NCBI GenBank assembly: GCA_903912795.1
Contig: CAIWIS010000639.1
Span: 1 to 12,546 of the forward strand
Reading direction: 5' to 3'
Length of the DNA stretch: 12,546 nt
DNA from: an uncultured Bacteroidales bacterium
Lineage (GTDB): Bacteria; Bacteroidota; Bacteroidia; Bacteroidales; Paludibacteraceae
Notes under the pieces: generated by a model
What the model saw: only the letters and a program-made list of their open reading frames with translations
The model's database searches: none
What the model was told of the DNA's origin: nothing
Program-made: the position numbers and the translations under genes
In this document: positions 7,003 through 12,505 of the stretch, in pieces
Numbering within the stretch: the first letter of the stretch is position 1
How the letters are laid out: every line of letters begins with the position of its first letter

Positions 7003-8133
7003 ATGAAATGCTTTACGTGTATTGTTTTTCTTGCGTTTTTTTGCATTTCGGGTATGTTGGCTCAACAACAAATTGTGGTAAAGAACACAGCTGACTTTGA
7101 CCGTACTTCTGAAGCGGTTGAGGTGAAAGTTTGTAAGAGCAACTCGGCGTTTTTTAGTAAACAATTTGTGTTGAAAAATGAAAAAGGGCAGGAAATGGAG
7201 TATCAATTGATTTATAATCAAGATAAAACAGTTGCTGGATTTATTTTTCAAGCTGATGTAAATGCAAAATCTACATCTATTTATCAACTTAGTAAAGGTA
7301 AACCTGCTGATGTGAAATTCAAAACTTTTGCTCGTTTTGTTCCTGAACGCAAGGACGATTTTGCATGGGAAAACGATTTGGCAGCTTACCGCATGTACGG
7401 ACCGGCATTGGCCAAAGAAAACCCCAGTAATGGTGTTGACTTATGGCTTAAACGTACTTCGGATACTATTGTAAGCAAGCGATACCGCGACGAGCTTCAA
7501 AACGGACTGACTTACCATGTTGACAGAGGAAATGGTTTGGATTGCTATAAGGTGGGCCATACACTTGGTGCAGGTGGAATAGCACCTTATCAGGATGGAA
7601 AGCTTTTTGTGGGTGATTATTACAATAGATTCGAAATAAAAGAAAATGGTCCTTTACGTTCTGTTTTTACGTTGTATTACGATAAGGTAAAAGTTGGAAA
7701 CGAGACTGTAAGTCAGGAAATTACTATTACTACAAATGCTGGTTCTACATTGAACAAGGCCGTAGTTAAGTATTCAGGAAATGTGCAACCGTTTCAGTTG
7801 GCAGCCGGAATTTTTACACACGACGAAAAAGGTGTTAAACATTCCAATCTTAAAACTGGAACAATTGCCTATGCCGAAGATGCTATTTCGGATGCAAAAA
7901 TTCCTTCAGGGCGAAATTATGTGGGCGTACTGATTCCATTCAAAGCTAAAACTATAGCAAATCAGGATAATCACTTGTTAATAACAGCCAATTATAAAAC
8001 TGAAAGTACTTTTACCTATTATTTTGGTGGGGGTTGGAGTAAATGGCAATTTCCAACAGACAAAGATTGGTTTGAAGCAATTGAAAAATTCAGCAAGCAA
8101 ATTAAACAACCTTTGAAAGTTAAGGTAAAATAA
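7003..8133 (+). CDS. Exported DUF4861-like protein of uronate/pectin-type loci
   Basis: This 376-residue protein has a cleavable signal peptide (about 1-20, ending SGMLA before QQQ), so it is probably periplasmic. I recognise the segment RFVPERKDDFAWENDLAAYRMYGPAL at about 111-136 as characteristic of DUF4861-type proteins. Further blocks are GLDCYKVGHTLGAGGIAPYQDGKL and, near the end, TFTYYFGGGWSKWQF, both rich in aromatic and glycine residues. The body looks like an all-beta sandwich fold. The family is commonly met beside pectin- or other uronate-polymer degradation genes, and here it follows kduI and kduD in one operon. A carbohydrate-active role upstream of KduI is a reasonable inference. 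I cannot assign a catalytic residue or reaction. A strong terminator follows 22 bases after the stop. Confidence 0.75.
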   Translation: MKCFTCIVFLAFFCISGMLAQQQIVVKNTADFDRTSEAVEVKVCKSNSAFFSKQFVLKNEKGQEMEYQLIYNQDKTVAGFIFQADVNAKSTSIYQLSKGKPADVKFKTFARFVPERKDDFAWENDLAAYRMYGPALAKENPSNGVDLWLKRTSDTIVSKRYRDELQNGLTYHVDRGNGLDCYKVGHTLGAGGIAPYQDGKLFVGDYYNRFEIKENGPLRSVFTLYYDKVKVGNETVSQEITITTNAGSTLNKAVVKYSGNVQPFQLAAGIFTHDEKGVKHSNLKTGTIAYAEDAISDAKIPSGRNYVGVLIPFKAKTIANQDNHLLITANYKTESTFTYYFGGGWSKWQFPTDKDWFEAIEKFSKQIKQPLKVKVK

Positions 8134-8155
8134 ATTTGTTTTGATTGAAAATTAT

Positions 8156-8189
8156 AAGCCCGAAGTAACTAAATTATTACTTCGGGCTT
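8156..8189. terminator. Rho-independent terminator after the kduI operon (likely bidirectional)
   Basis: A perfect 11-bp stem, GCCCGAAGTAA (8158-8168) with TTACTTCGGGC (8177-8187), extends by two A-T pairs and has an 8-base loop. It is followed by TTTATTTT. It lies between the convergent DUF4861 and GNAT toxin genes and could serve both strands, though the T-run is better on the plus strand. Confidence 0.93.
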
Positions 8190-8245
8190 TATTTTAGCTT
8201 GATAAATTGTTATCGCTTATTTTAAAATTCCTAACTCAATTAAAC

Positions 8246-8740
8246 TCAATTAAATAATTCTTTCAGAGTTTGCGTTGCAATGAACATTTTTTTGCTGTCA
8301 GGAAGTTCAATAAAATCATACTTTTGGTAAAACCTCTTAGCCTCGTCATCTATTGGGTCAACTACTACAGCAAATGATCCAATTTCATTCGCTATGCTGT
8401 AACTTCTTTTAAGTGCATCAATCAATAGAATTTTTCCAATTCCATTTCCTTGCTGATTTTTATCTATTGCCAAACGACCAAGTAAGGTGGCGGGAATTGC
8501 CTTATACGATTTTGGTAGTTTATTCTGAATTTGAACTGAAAAACTACTCAATGGAATACTACTATTCGAAAGTGTGTAATAGCCTTGAATAATATTTGTT
8601 TCACTATCTGCCAATACGAAACATGCAGATAGTTTGCGCTTAACATCTTGTCCGGCTTGAGTTTTCAGATAGTCATTTAAAAGTTCTTTTCCGCAATCAA
8701 AATCCTTCCGATTGTGCTTTTTATCTAAAAGTTCTATCAT
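8246..8740 (-). CDS. GNAT acetyltransferase toxin of a TacAT-like toxin-antitoxin pair
   Basis: This 164-residue GNAT protein shows the TacT/AtaT-type layout: an N-terminal FDCGKELLNDYLKTQAGQD (14-32), the strand pair IIQGYYTLSNSSI, then LLGRLAIDKNQQGNGIGKILLIDAL (86-110) carrying the acetyl-CoA pyrophosphate loop QQGNGIG. The C-terminal AKRFYQKYDF (134-143) contains Tyr138 at the position of the catalytic Tyr in TacT. Known members block translation by acetylating the amino group of aminoacyl-tRNA; the tRNA preference here cannot be read. It starts 3 bases after the antitoxin stop and is clearly co-transcribed with it. KYDF replaces the more common KYGF or RFGF. An ordinary GNAT enzyme is unlikely given the partner. 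Confidence 0.93.
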   Translation of the reverse strand: MIELLDKKHNRKDFDCGKELLNDYLKTQAGQDVKRKLSACFVLADSETNIIQGYYTLSNSSIPLSSFSVQIQNKLPKSYKAIPATLLGRLAIDKNQQGNGIGKILLIDALKRSYSIANEIGSFAVVVDPIDDEAKRFYQKYDFIELPDSKKMFIATQTLKELFN

Positions 8741-8743
8741 TTG

Positions 8744-9034
8744 TTATTTTGCGTTTGCAATAAAAGAATTGTAATCGTCTAACGCATTCTTCAAACTTTC
8801 GGACGGTTTTTGAGGATTATTTATTGCATTAAAAAAGATTTCACTATCTCTTTCAGAAGCTATAAGTTGTTCTCTTTCTTTTACTATTTCTTTCGCTTTT
8901 TCCTGCACTACACGAACCACAAAATCTGTAAGATTTCGATAACCCCCTAAAAATGCCGCTTTTTCAAAGAATTGTTTTTGTTCTTTTGGAAGTCTGGCAT
9001 CAAATCTGGCATGTTCTACTGTTGTTGTATTCAT
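8744..9034 (-). CDS. DUF1778 ribbon-helix-helix antitoxin (TacA-like)
   Basis: This 96-residue protein has an N-terminal ribbon-helix-helix DNA-binding domain (about residues 8-50: RFDARLPKEQKQFFEKAAFLGGYRNLTDFVVRVVQEKA). The C-terminal tail (55-96) contains SERDSEIFFNAINNPQKPSESLKNAL, the segment that in TacA-type antitoxins wraps around and neutralises the GNAT toxin. Antitoxin-first order with a 3-base gap to the toxin is standard. Such pairs usually repress their own promoter as a complex. Here the upstream DNA carries a good promoter overlapped by repeated GTAC/CCGTA elements, consistent with that. It sits downstream of proS on the same strand but appears to be an independent transcription unit. 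Confidence 0.93.
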   Translation of the reverse strand: MNTTTVEHARFDARLPKEQKQFFEKAAFLGGYRNLTDFVVRVVQEKAKEIVKEREQLIASERDSEIFFNAINNPQKPSESLKNALDDYNSFIANAK

Positions 9035-9051
9035 AATTATAATATTTTCTA

Positions 9052-9083
9052 CAAACGTACGTAAAATATCCGTAACTACAAAA
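9052..9083 (-). promoter_or_regulatory. Bacteroidetes-type promoter of the toxin-antitoxin operon
   Basis: On the minus strand TTTTG (plus 9079-9083) is followed after exactly 19 bases by TACGTTTG (plus 9052-9059), a full match to the -33/-7 consensus. Transcription should start near 9045, giving a leader of only about 10 bases before the antitoxin ATG at 9034. Confidence 0.72.
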
Positions 9084-9106
9084 TAATGTACTGTATTTAT
9101 CCGTAC
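9055..9106. promoter_or_regulatory. Candidate autoregulatory operator repeats of the toxin-antitoxin operon
   Basis: ACGTACGT (9055-9062) is a palindrome inside the -7 box. Two related units starting GTAC at 9057 and 9088 each end in ATCCGTA; they lie 31 bases apart, about three helical turns. The second is bounded by GTAC on both sides. The units span the promoter, as expected for ribbon-helix-helix antitoxin binding sites. Confidence 0.5.
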
Positions 9107-9161
9107 AATAACACTTATTTAATACTACACACAACCAAACTTTAAATGTTTATTAAAAAAA

Positions 9162-10631
9162 TTAATACGCCCGTGCAAATACAACCCGTTGTTTGGAAGG
9201 TTTGCCGGTGAAAATACAAATTCCTTCTTCGCTTGCTTCTAACGGTATACAACGAATGGTTGCTTTTGTTTCGTCTTTCACACGTTCTTCCGTTTCGGGG
9301 GTGCCGTCCCAGTGGCAAAGCAAGAAGCCGCCTTTCTCGATTTCCACTTTAAATTCGTCGTACGAATTAACCTCGCGGGTAACGGATGTGCGATAGTCGA
9401 ATGCTTTTTTATAGATATTTTCCTGAATGTCGGTCATCAGTTTTTCGATATAGTTTTCAACACCATCAATCGCAACTGTTTCTTTCGTCAAGGTATCGCG
9501 GCGAGCCACTTCTACAGTTCCGTTTTCGAGGTCGCGAGCACCCATAGCCAATCGCACAGGAACACCTTTTAATTCGTATTCGGCAAATTTCCAACCTGGT
9601 TTTTTATTGTCGTTGTTGTCGTATTTTACAGAAATACCCAATTTGCGGAGTTTTGGTATTATCTCGTTTACTTTTTCCGAAATGGCAGCTAATTGTTCAT
9701 CGTTTTTATAAATTGGTACAATGACAACTTGAAAAGGTGCTAGTTTTGGAGGCAGCACCAAGCCATTATCGTCGGAGTGCGACATGATTAGCGCGCCCAT
9801 TAATCGGGTTGAAACACCCCACGAGGTTGCCCAAACATAGTCGATTTTATTGTTTTTATCCACAAAAGTAACATCGAATGCTTTTGCGAAATTTTGTCCC
9901 AAAAAGTGCGAAGTTCCAGCTTGAAGTGCTTTTCCATCCTGCATCAACGCTTCGATACAGAAAGTTTCGAGCGCACCGGCAAAACGTTCGTTGGCCGATT
10001 TTACGCCTTTGAGCACCGGCATTGCCATAAAGTTTTCGGCAAATTCGGCATACACATCAAGCATTTGGCGGGCTTCCACCATGGCTTCGGCTTCGGTTGC
10101 GTGGGCAGTGTGCCCTTCCTGCCACAGAAACTCAGCAGTACGGAGAAATAAACGTGTACGCATTTCCCAACGTACCACATTTGCCCACTGATTAATTAGC
10201 AATGGTAAATCGCGATACGATTGAATCCAGTTTTTATAAGTGCTCCAAATAATGGTTTCGGAGGTAGGTCGAACAATTAATTCTTCTTCGAGTTTTGCTT
10301 CGGGGTCAACGATTACGCCTTTGCCATCCGGACTGTTTTTTAAGCGATAATGTGTAACCACAGCACATTCCTTAGCAAAACCTTCGACGTGAGCGGCTTC
10401 TTTGCTCAAAAACGATTTAGGAATAAACAACGGAAAATAAGCATTTACGTGACCAGTTTCTTTAAACATACGGTCGAGTTCGGCTTGCATTTTTTCCCAA
10501 ATTGCATAACCATAAGGTTTAATAACCATACAACCACGAACTGCCGAATTTTCGGCCAAATCGGCTTTCAATACCAAATCGTTGTACCATTGCGAGTAGT
10601 TTTCGCTGCGCGAAGTCAATTCTTTTGCCAT
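9162..10631 (-). CDS. proS: Prolyl-tRNA synthetase, eukaryote/archaea-like type
   Basis: This 489-residue class II synthetase charges tRNA-Pro with proline. The order is motif 1 region (about 30-70), RPTSET (121-126), motif 2 RWEMRTRLFLRTAEFLWQEGH (154-174), the QAGTSHFLGQNF proline-site loop (about 237-248), motif 3 GVSTRLMGALIMSHSDDNGLVLPP (272-295), an anticodon-binding domain (about 300-400), and a C-terminal domain ending FARAY. It lacks the large editing insertion of E. coli-type ProRS and has the C-terminal extension of the eukaryote/archaea-like type, normal for Bacteroidetes. In that extension only two of the four zinc cysteines are seen (LLC and GIC), so zinc binding is probably lost. 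It is the first gene after the gap at 10632 and has a long possible leader. Confidence 0.98.
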   Translation of the reverse strand: MAKELTSRSENYSQWYNDLVLKADLAENSAVRGCMVIKPYGYAIWEKMQAELDRMFKETGHVNAYFPLFIPKSFLSKEAAHVEGFAKECAVVTHYRLKNSPDGKGVIVDPEAKLEEELIVRPTSETIIWSTYKNWIQSYRDLPLLINQWANVVRWEMRTRLFLRTAEFLWQEGHTAHATEAEAMVEARQMLDVYAEFAENFMAMPVLKGVKSANERFAGALETFCIEALMQDGKALQAGTSHFLGQNFAKAFDVTFVDKNNKIDYVWATSWGVSTRLMGALIMSHSDDNGLVLPPKLAPFQVVIVPIYKNDEQLAAISEKVNEIIPKLRKLGISVKYDNNDNKKPGWKFAEYELKGVPVRLAMGARDLENGTVEVARRDTLTKETVAIDGVENYIEKLMTDIQENIYKKAFDYRTSVTREVNSYDEFKVEIEKGGFLLCHWDGTPETEERVKDETKATIRCIPLEASEEGICIFTGKPSKQRVVFARAY

Positions 10632-10705
10632 TCTATTTATTTACTATTTATCTGTATAACTTGAGTTCAATATAAAAGAAAAGAATTAATATTATAAATG
10701 TCAAG

Positions 10706-10858
10706 ATATTACGGTGCTCTGCACCTGAAAACTATAACTTTTATTACATTATCTACAAATATAACGGGACTCTGTCCCTAATAAAGGTGCAGCGCACCGA
10801 ACTATTTGTAGAAAATTCTAATCAATCACGATAACAAAGGTGCAGAGCACCGTAATAT
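10706..10858. repeat. 153-bp nested palindrome made of four 13-nt mini-hairpins
   Basis: The outer arms 10706-10726 and 10838-10858 are perfect 21-bp inverted copies. Inner arms 10748-10760 and 10804-10816 match at 12 of 13. Both pairs share one centre at 10782. Four 13-nt units, each a 5-bp stem with a 3-base loop, sit symmetrically: GGTGCTCTGCACC (10713), GGGACTCTGTCCC (10766), GGTGCAGCGCACC (10786) and GGTGCAGAGCACC (10839). The inner units differ in sequence but keep pairing. There is no coding content. It is probably a mobile palindromic repeat or a structured leader element; REP/RAYT-like origin is one possibility. Confidence 0.85.
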
Positions 10859-10897
10859 AATATTTACAACACGTTATTTACCATTTTATGGGGAGTG

Positions 10898-10930
10898 CAA
10901 AGATACAAAATTTTCGGCAAAAAAACCAAA
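10898..10930 (-). promoter_or_regulatory. Putative promoter for proS with a long leader
   Basis: On the minus strand TTTG (plus 10927-10930) is followed after 21 bases by TATCTTTG (plus 10898-10905), an exact -7 match. Transcription would start near 10891 and run about 260 bases to the proS ATG, through the 153-bp palindrome. No TAnnTTTG box was seen closer to proS. Confidence 0.5.
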
Positions 10931-11028
10931 CTCCGGTGGTGTAGCGATGCGTGAGGGATTGGAGCGGCGTGGCGCCGTATTTCGGCGGTACAAGAGCGAA
11001 AAGCCCGACCCGTAGGGGCACGCCCTGA
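10931..11028. other. GC-rich foldable intergenic block, possible structured RNA or repeat element
   Basis: About 65% G+C by my count, against very AT-rich surroundings. GCGTG (10949-10953) can pair with CACGC (11019-11023), bracketing an internal stem CGCCG-TATTT-CGGCG (10973-10987) that extends past one mismatch to GT/AC pairs. GGG and CCC runs lie on either side. Overlapping minus-strand frames exist but encode nothing recognisable. From memory, similar GC-rich blocks (minus strand beginning GGGCGTG and ending CCCTCACGC) recur between Bacteroidetes genes. The strand and function are unknown. Confidence 0.45.
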
Positions 11029-11038
11029 AAAAAGATAC

Positions 11039-11087
11039 AAGAGCAAAGACAAAAGAGCAAAGATTAGAAAAATAGACTATTAGAAAA
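11039..11087. repeat. Degenerate A-rich word repeats upstream of the rpsF promoter
   Basis: AAGAGCAAAGA occurs at 11039-11049 and 11053-11063, followed by two ATTAGAAAA copies (near 11063 and 11079). The block ends just before the rpsF -33 element. It may be an AT-rich upstream element or simple repeat drift. Confidence 0.5.
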
Positions 11088-11099
11088 GGAAAAAAAGTA

Positions 11100-11130
11100 T
11101 TTGTCAATCAAAGAATTATTCGTATCTTTG
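11100..11130 (+). promoter_or_regulatory. Strong Bacteroidetes-type promoter of rpsF-rpsR-rplI
   Basis: TTTG (11100-11103), 19 bases, then TATCTTTG (11123-11130): full consensus at ideal spacing. Transcription should begin near 11137, giving a leader of about 45 bases. I could not fold a clear S6:S18-type autoregulatory hairpin in that leader. Confidence 0.8.
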
Positions 11131-11182
11131 CAGCCGCTTTAAGAAAATCAAGAATATAAATTTTAAAAAGTTAGTAAACAGT

Positions 11183-11533
11183 ATGTTAAATCATTATGAA
11201 ACCGTTTTCATTTTAACTCCCGTTTTGTCTGATGTACAGATGAAGGAAGCGGTAGAAAAGTTTAAAGCCATCCTAACAGAAAATGGCTCGACTATTACCA
11301 ATGAAGAGAACTGGGGCCTACGCAAATTGGCTTACCCAATTCAAAAGAAATCGACAGGTTTTTATTCCCTACTTCAGTTTGATGCTGATGCTACGGTAGT
11401 TGCAAAATTGGAAACACAATTCCGTCGCGATGAGCGCGTGCTTCGTTTCTTATCGTTCCGTTTGGACAAATATGCTTACGAGTACGCTGAAAAAAGAAAG
11501 AATGTTAAATCAAAAGAAGTAAAGGAGAACTAA
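11183..11533 (+). CDS. rpsF: Small ribosomal subunit protein S6
   Basis: This 116-residue protein opens with the standard S6 sequence HYETVFILTPVLSDVQMKEAVEKFK. The conserved NWGLRKLAYPIQKKSTGFYSLLQF block follows at about 43-66, and RRDERVLRFLSFRLDKYAYEYAEKR near the end. S6 binds S18 and helps assemble the platform of the 30S subunit. The C terminus is a basic, lysine-rich tail, normal for bacterial S6. It leads the rpsF-rpsR-rplI operon behind a consensus promoter, with only 3 bases between its stop and the rpsR ATG, in line with coupled translation of S6 and S18. Confidence 0.98.
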   Translation: MLNHYETVFILTPVLSDVQMKEAVEKFKAILTENGSTITNEENWGLRKLAYPIQKKSTGFYSLLQFDADATVVAKLETQFRRDERVLRFLSFRLDKYAYEYAEKRKNVKSKEVKEN

Positions 11534-11536
11534 ACC

Positions 11537-11806
11537 ATGGCAGCAAATAACGGAGATATCAGATATTTAACTCCACCAACAGTGGATGTTAAAAAGAAAA
11601 AATATTGTCGCTTCAAAAAAAGCGGAATTAGATTCATCGACTACAAAGATCCAGAATTCTTGAAAAAATTCTTGAACGAACAAGGAAAAATTCTTCCTCG
11701 TCGATTGACCGGCACTTCGTTGAAATTTCAACGTAAAGTTGCTCAGGCAGTTAAAAGAGCACGTCACATTGCGTTGCTTCCTTATGTAACCGATATGATG
11801 AAATAA
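11537..11806 (+). CDS. rpsR: Small ribosomal subunit protein S18
   Basis: This 89-residue protein has the S18 core KKKKYCRFKKSGIRFIDYKDPEFLKKFLNEQGKILPRRLTGTSLKFQRKVAQAVKRARHIALLPYV, including the invariant PRRLTGTS. S18 partners S6 on the 30S platform near the mRNA exit. A purine-rich AAGGAG (11521-11526), inside the last codons of rpsF and 10 bases before the ATG, is a plausible ribosome site and fits translational coupling. The N-terminal extension (about 18 residues, NGDIRYLTPP) is of the Bacteroidetes kind. Confidence 0.98.
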   Translation: MAANNGDIRYLTPPTVDVKKKKYCRFKKSGIRFIDYKDPEFLKKFLNEQGKILPRRLTGTSLKFQRKVAQAVKRARHIALLPYVTDMMK

Positions 11807-11813
11807 TTTTAAG

Positions 11814-11820
11814 AAGGAGG
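11814..11820 (+). promoter_or_regulatory. Strong Shine-Dalgarno for rplI
   Basis: AAGGAGG lies 8 bases before the rplI ATG. It stands out because nearly all other starts in this window lack a Shine-Dalgarno, as is common in Bacteroidetes. It fixes the rplI start at 11829. Confidence 0.75.
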
Positions 11821-11828
11821 AAAAAAGT

Positions 11829-12272
11829 ATGGAAATTATATTGAAAGAAGATGTAATCAATTTAGGTTACAAAGGAGATATTTTAAAAGTAAAAGATGGT
11901 TACGGTCGTAACTTCCTTATACCAACTAAAAAAGCTATCCTTGCTACAGCATCGGCAAAAAAAATGTTGGCTGAAGATATGAAACAACGTGCCCATAAAT
12001 TGGAACGTTTGAAAAACGAAGCTGCTGACTTAGCTGAAAAAGTAAAAGATATTACCTTAACAGTTGGTGCAAAAACAAGTACTACTGGTAAAATATTTGG
12101 TGCAGTTGGTCCTATCCAAATTGCTGAAGCGTTCGAAAAAGCAGGTTTTGCTGTTGATCGTAAAGTAATTGCATTGAAGGAACCTGTTAAAGAAATTGGT
12201 TCGTACAAAGCTACATTGAAACTTCACAAAGAAGTATCAGTTGAAGTAGCTTTCGAAGTGGTAGCTGAATAA
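11829..12272 (+). CDS. rplI: Large ribosomal subunit protein L9
   Basis: This 147-residue protein has the L9 N-terminal rRNA-binding domain MEIILKEDVINLGYKGDILKVKDGYGRNFLIPTKKAILAT (1-40), then the long connecting helix (about 41-75, lysine/glutamate-rich) and the C-terminal domain with GKIFGAVGPIQIAEAF and IKELGSYKA-like sequence (KEIGSYKATLKLHKEVSVEVAFEV). L9 binds 23S rRNA at the base of the L1 stalk and helps keep the reading frame. It is the last gene of the rpsF operon, 22 bases after rpsR, with a strong ribosome site and a strong terminator downstream. Length is normal. Confidence 0.98.
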   Translation: MEIILKEDVINLGYKGDILKVKDGYGRNFLIPTKKAILATASAKKMLAEDMKQRAHKLERLKNEAADLAEKVKDITLTVGAKTSTTGKIFGAVGPIQIAEAFEKAGFAVDRKVIALKEPVKEIGSYKATLKLHKEVSVEVAFEVVAE

Positions 12273-12294
12273 GATACACGTTTATATATATTTA

Positions 12295-12328
12295 AAAAGC
12301 CCTTACACCAGTTGGTGTAGGGGCTTTT
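12295..12328. terminator. Bidirectional rho-independent terminator after rplI
   Basis: A 15-bp stem (12295-12309 with 12314-12328, one G-U wobble) has an AGTT loop. The plus strand ends GGGGCTTTT. The minus strand reads GGGCTTTTT, so the hairpin can also end the convergent small gene at 12347-12451. Confidence 0.95.
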
Positions 12329-12346
12329 AATTGATATGTCCGAGAG

Positions 12347-12451
12347 TTAGTCCCTCTTTGCTTTTTTAAGCCTTTTTTCTTCCTTTTTTTCTTTAGGAGT
12401 TTTCAAAGCCTCCTTTTTAAGGTTTTTCTTTGCATCTTCTGATTTTGCCAT
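12347..12451 (-). CDS. Small lysine-rich basic protein, 34 residues
   Basis: The minus-strand frame from the ATG at 12451 to the TAA at 12347 translates as MAKSEDAKKNLKKEALK followed by TPKEKKEEKRLKKAKRD. Of 34 residues, roughly 14 are lysine or arginine and 7 are acidic, with no hydrophobic core, so it is probably a disordered, nucleic-acid- or ribosome-associated peptide. I recall similar unannotated short K/E-rich proteins with a KTPKEKK core in Bacteroidetes, which supports a real gene, but no function is known to me. Support from context: a -7 box upstream, a terminator 19 bases downstream shared with rplI, and no overlap with other genes. Chance is the main alternative, since A-rich DNA readily yields lysine codons. 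Confidence 0.62.
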   Translation of the reverse strand: MAKSEDAKKNLKKEALKTPKEKKEEKRLKKAKRD

Positions 12452-12497
12452 GATGTTCTGTTTTTTTAGTTTTAAAACCAATTAGTTGGATAATGGA

Positions 12498-12505
12498 CAA
12501 AAATA
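12498..12505 (-). promoter_or_regulatory. Putative -7 box for the small lysine-rich gene
   Basis: On the minus strand TATTTTTG (plus 12498-12505) matches TAnnTTTG. The -33 region is weak. Transcription would start near 12491, about 40 bases before the ATG at 12451. Confidence 0.45.

Noticed and set aside
8232..8251. Short direct repeat (ACTCAATTAA-like, two copies) at the toxin gene 3' end
   Set aside because: Only two short copies overlapping the stop codon; too little to support an attachment site or target duplication.
9894..10191. Plus-strand frames inside proS
   Set aside because: They are antisense to a fully conserved synthetase, with no recognisable product.
10686..10704. TTGACA with a nearby TATAAT-like sequence upstream of proS on the minus strand
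   Set aside because: Spacing is only about 2 bases, and Bacteroidetes use a different housekeeping consensus.
10864..11107. Three overlapping minus-strand reading frames of 60-73 codons
   Set aside because: They arise from the stop-poor GC-rich block, cross a predicted promoter and resemble no protein I know.
11131..11182. S6:S18-binding autoregulatory leader before rpsF
   Set aside because: A CCG is present near the expected transcript start, but I could not form the required hairpin and bulge around it.
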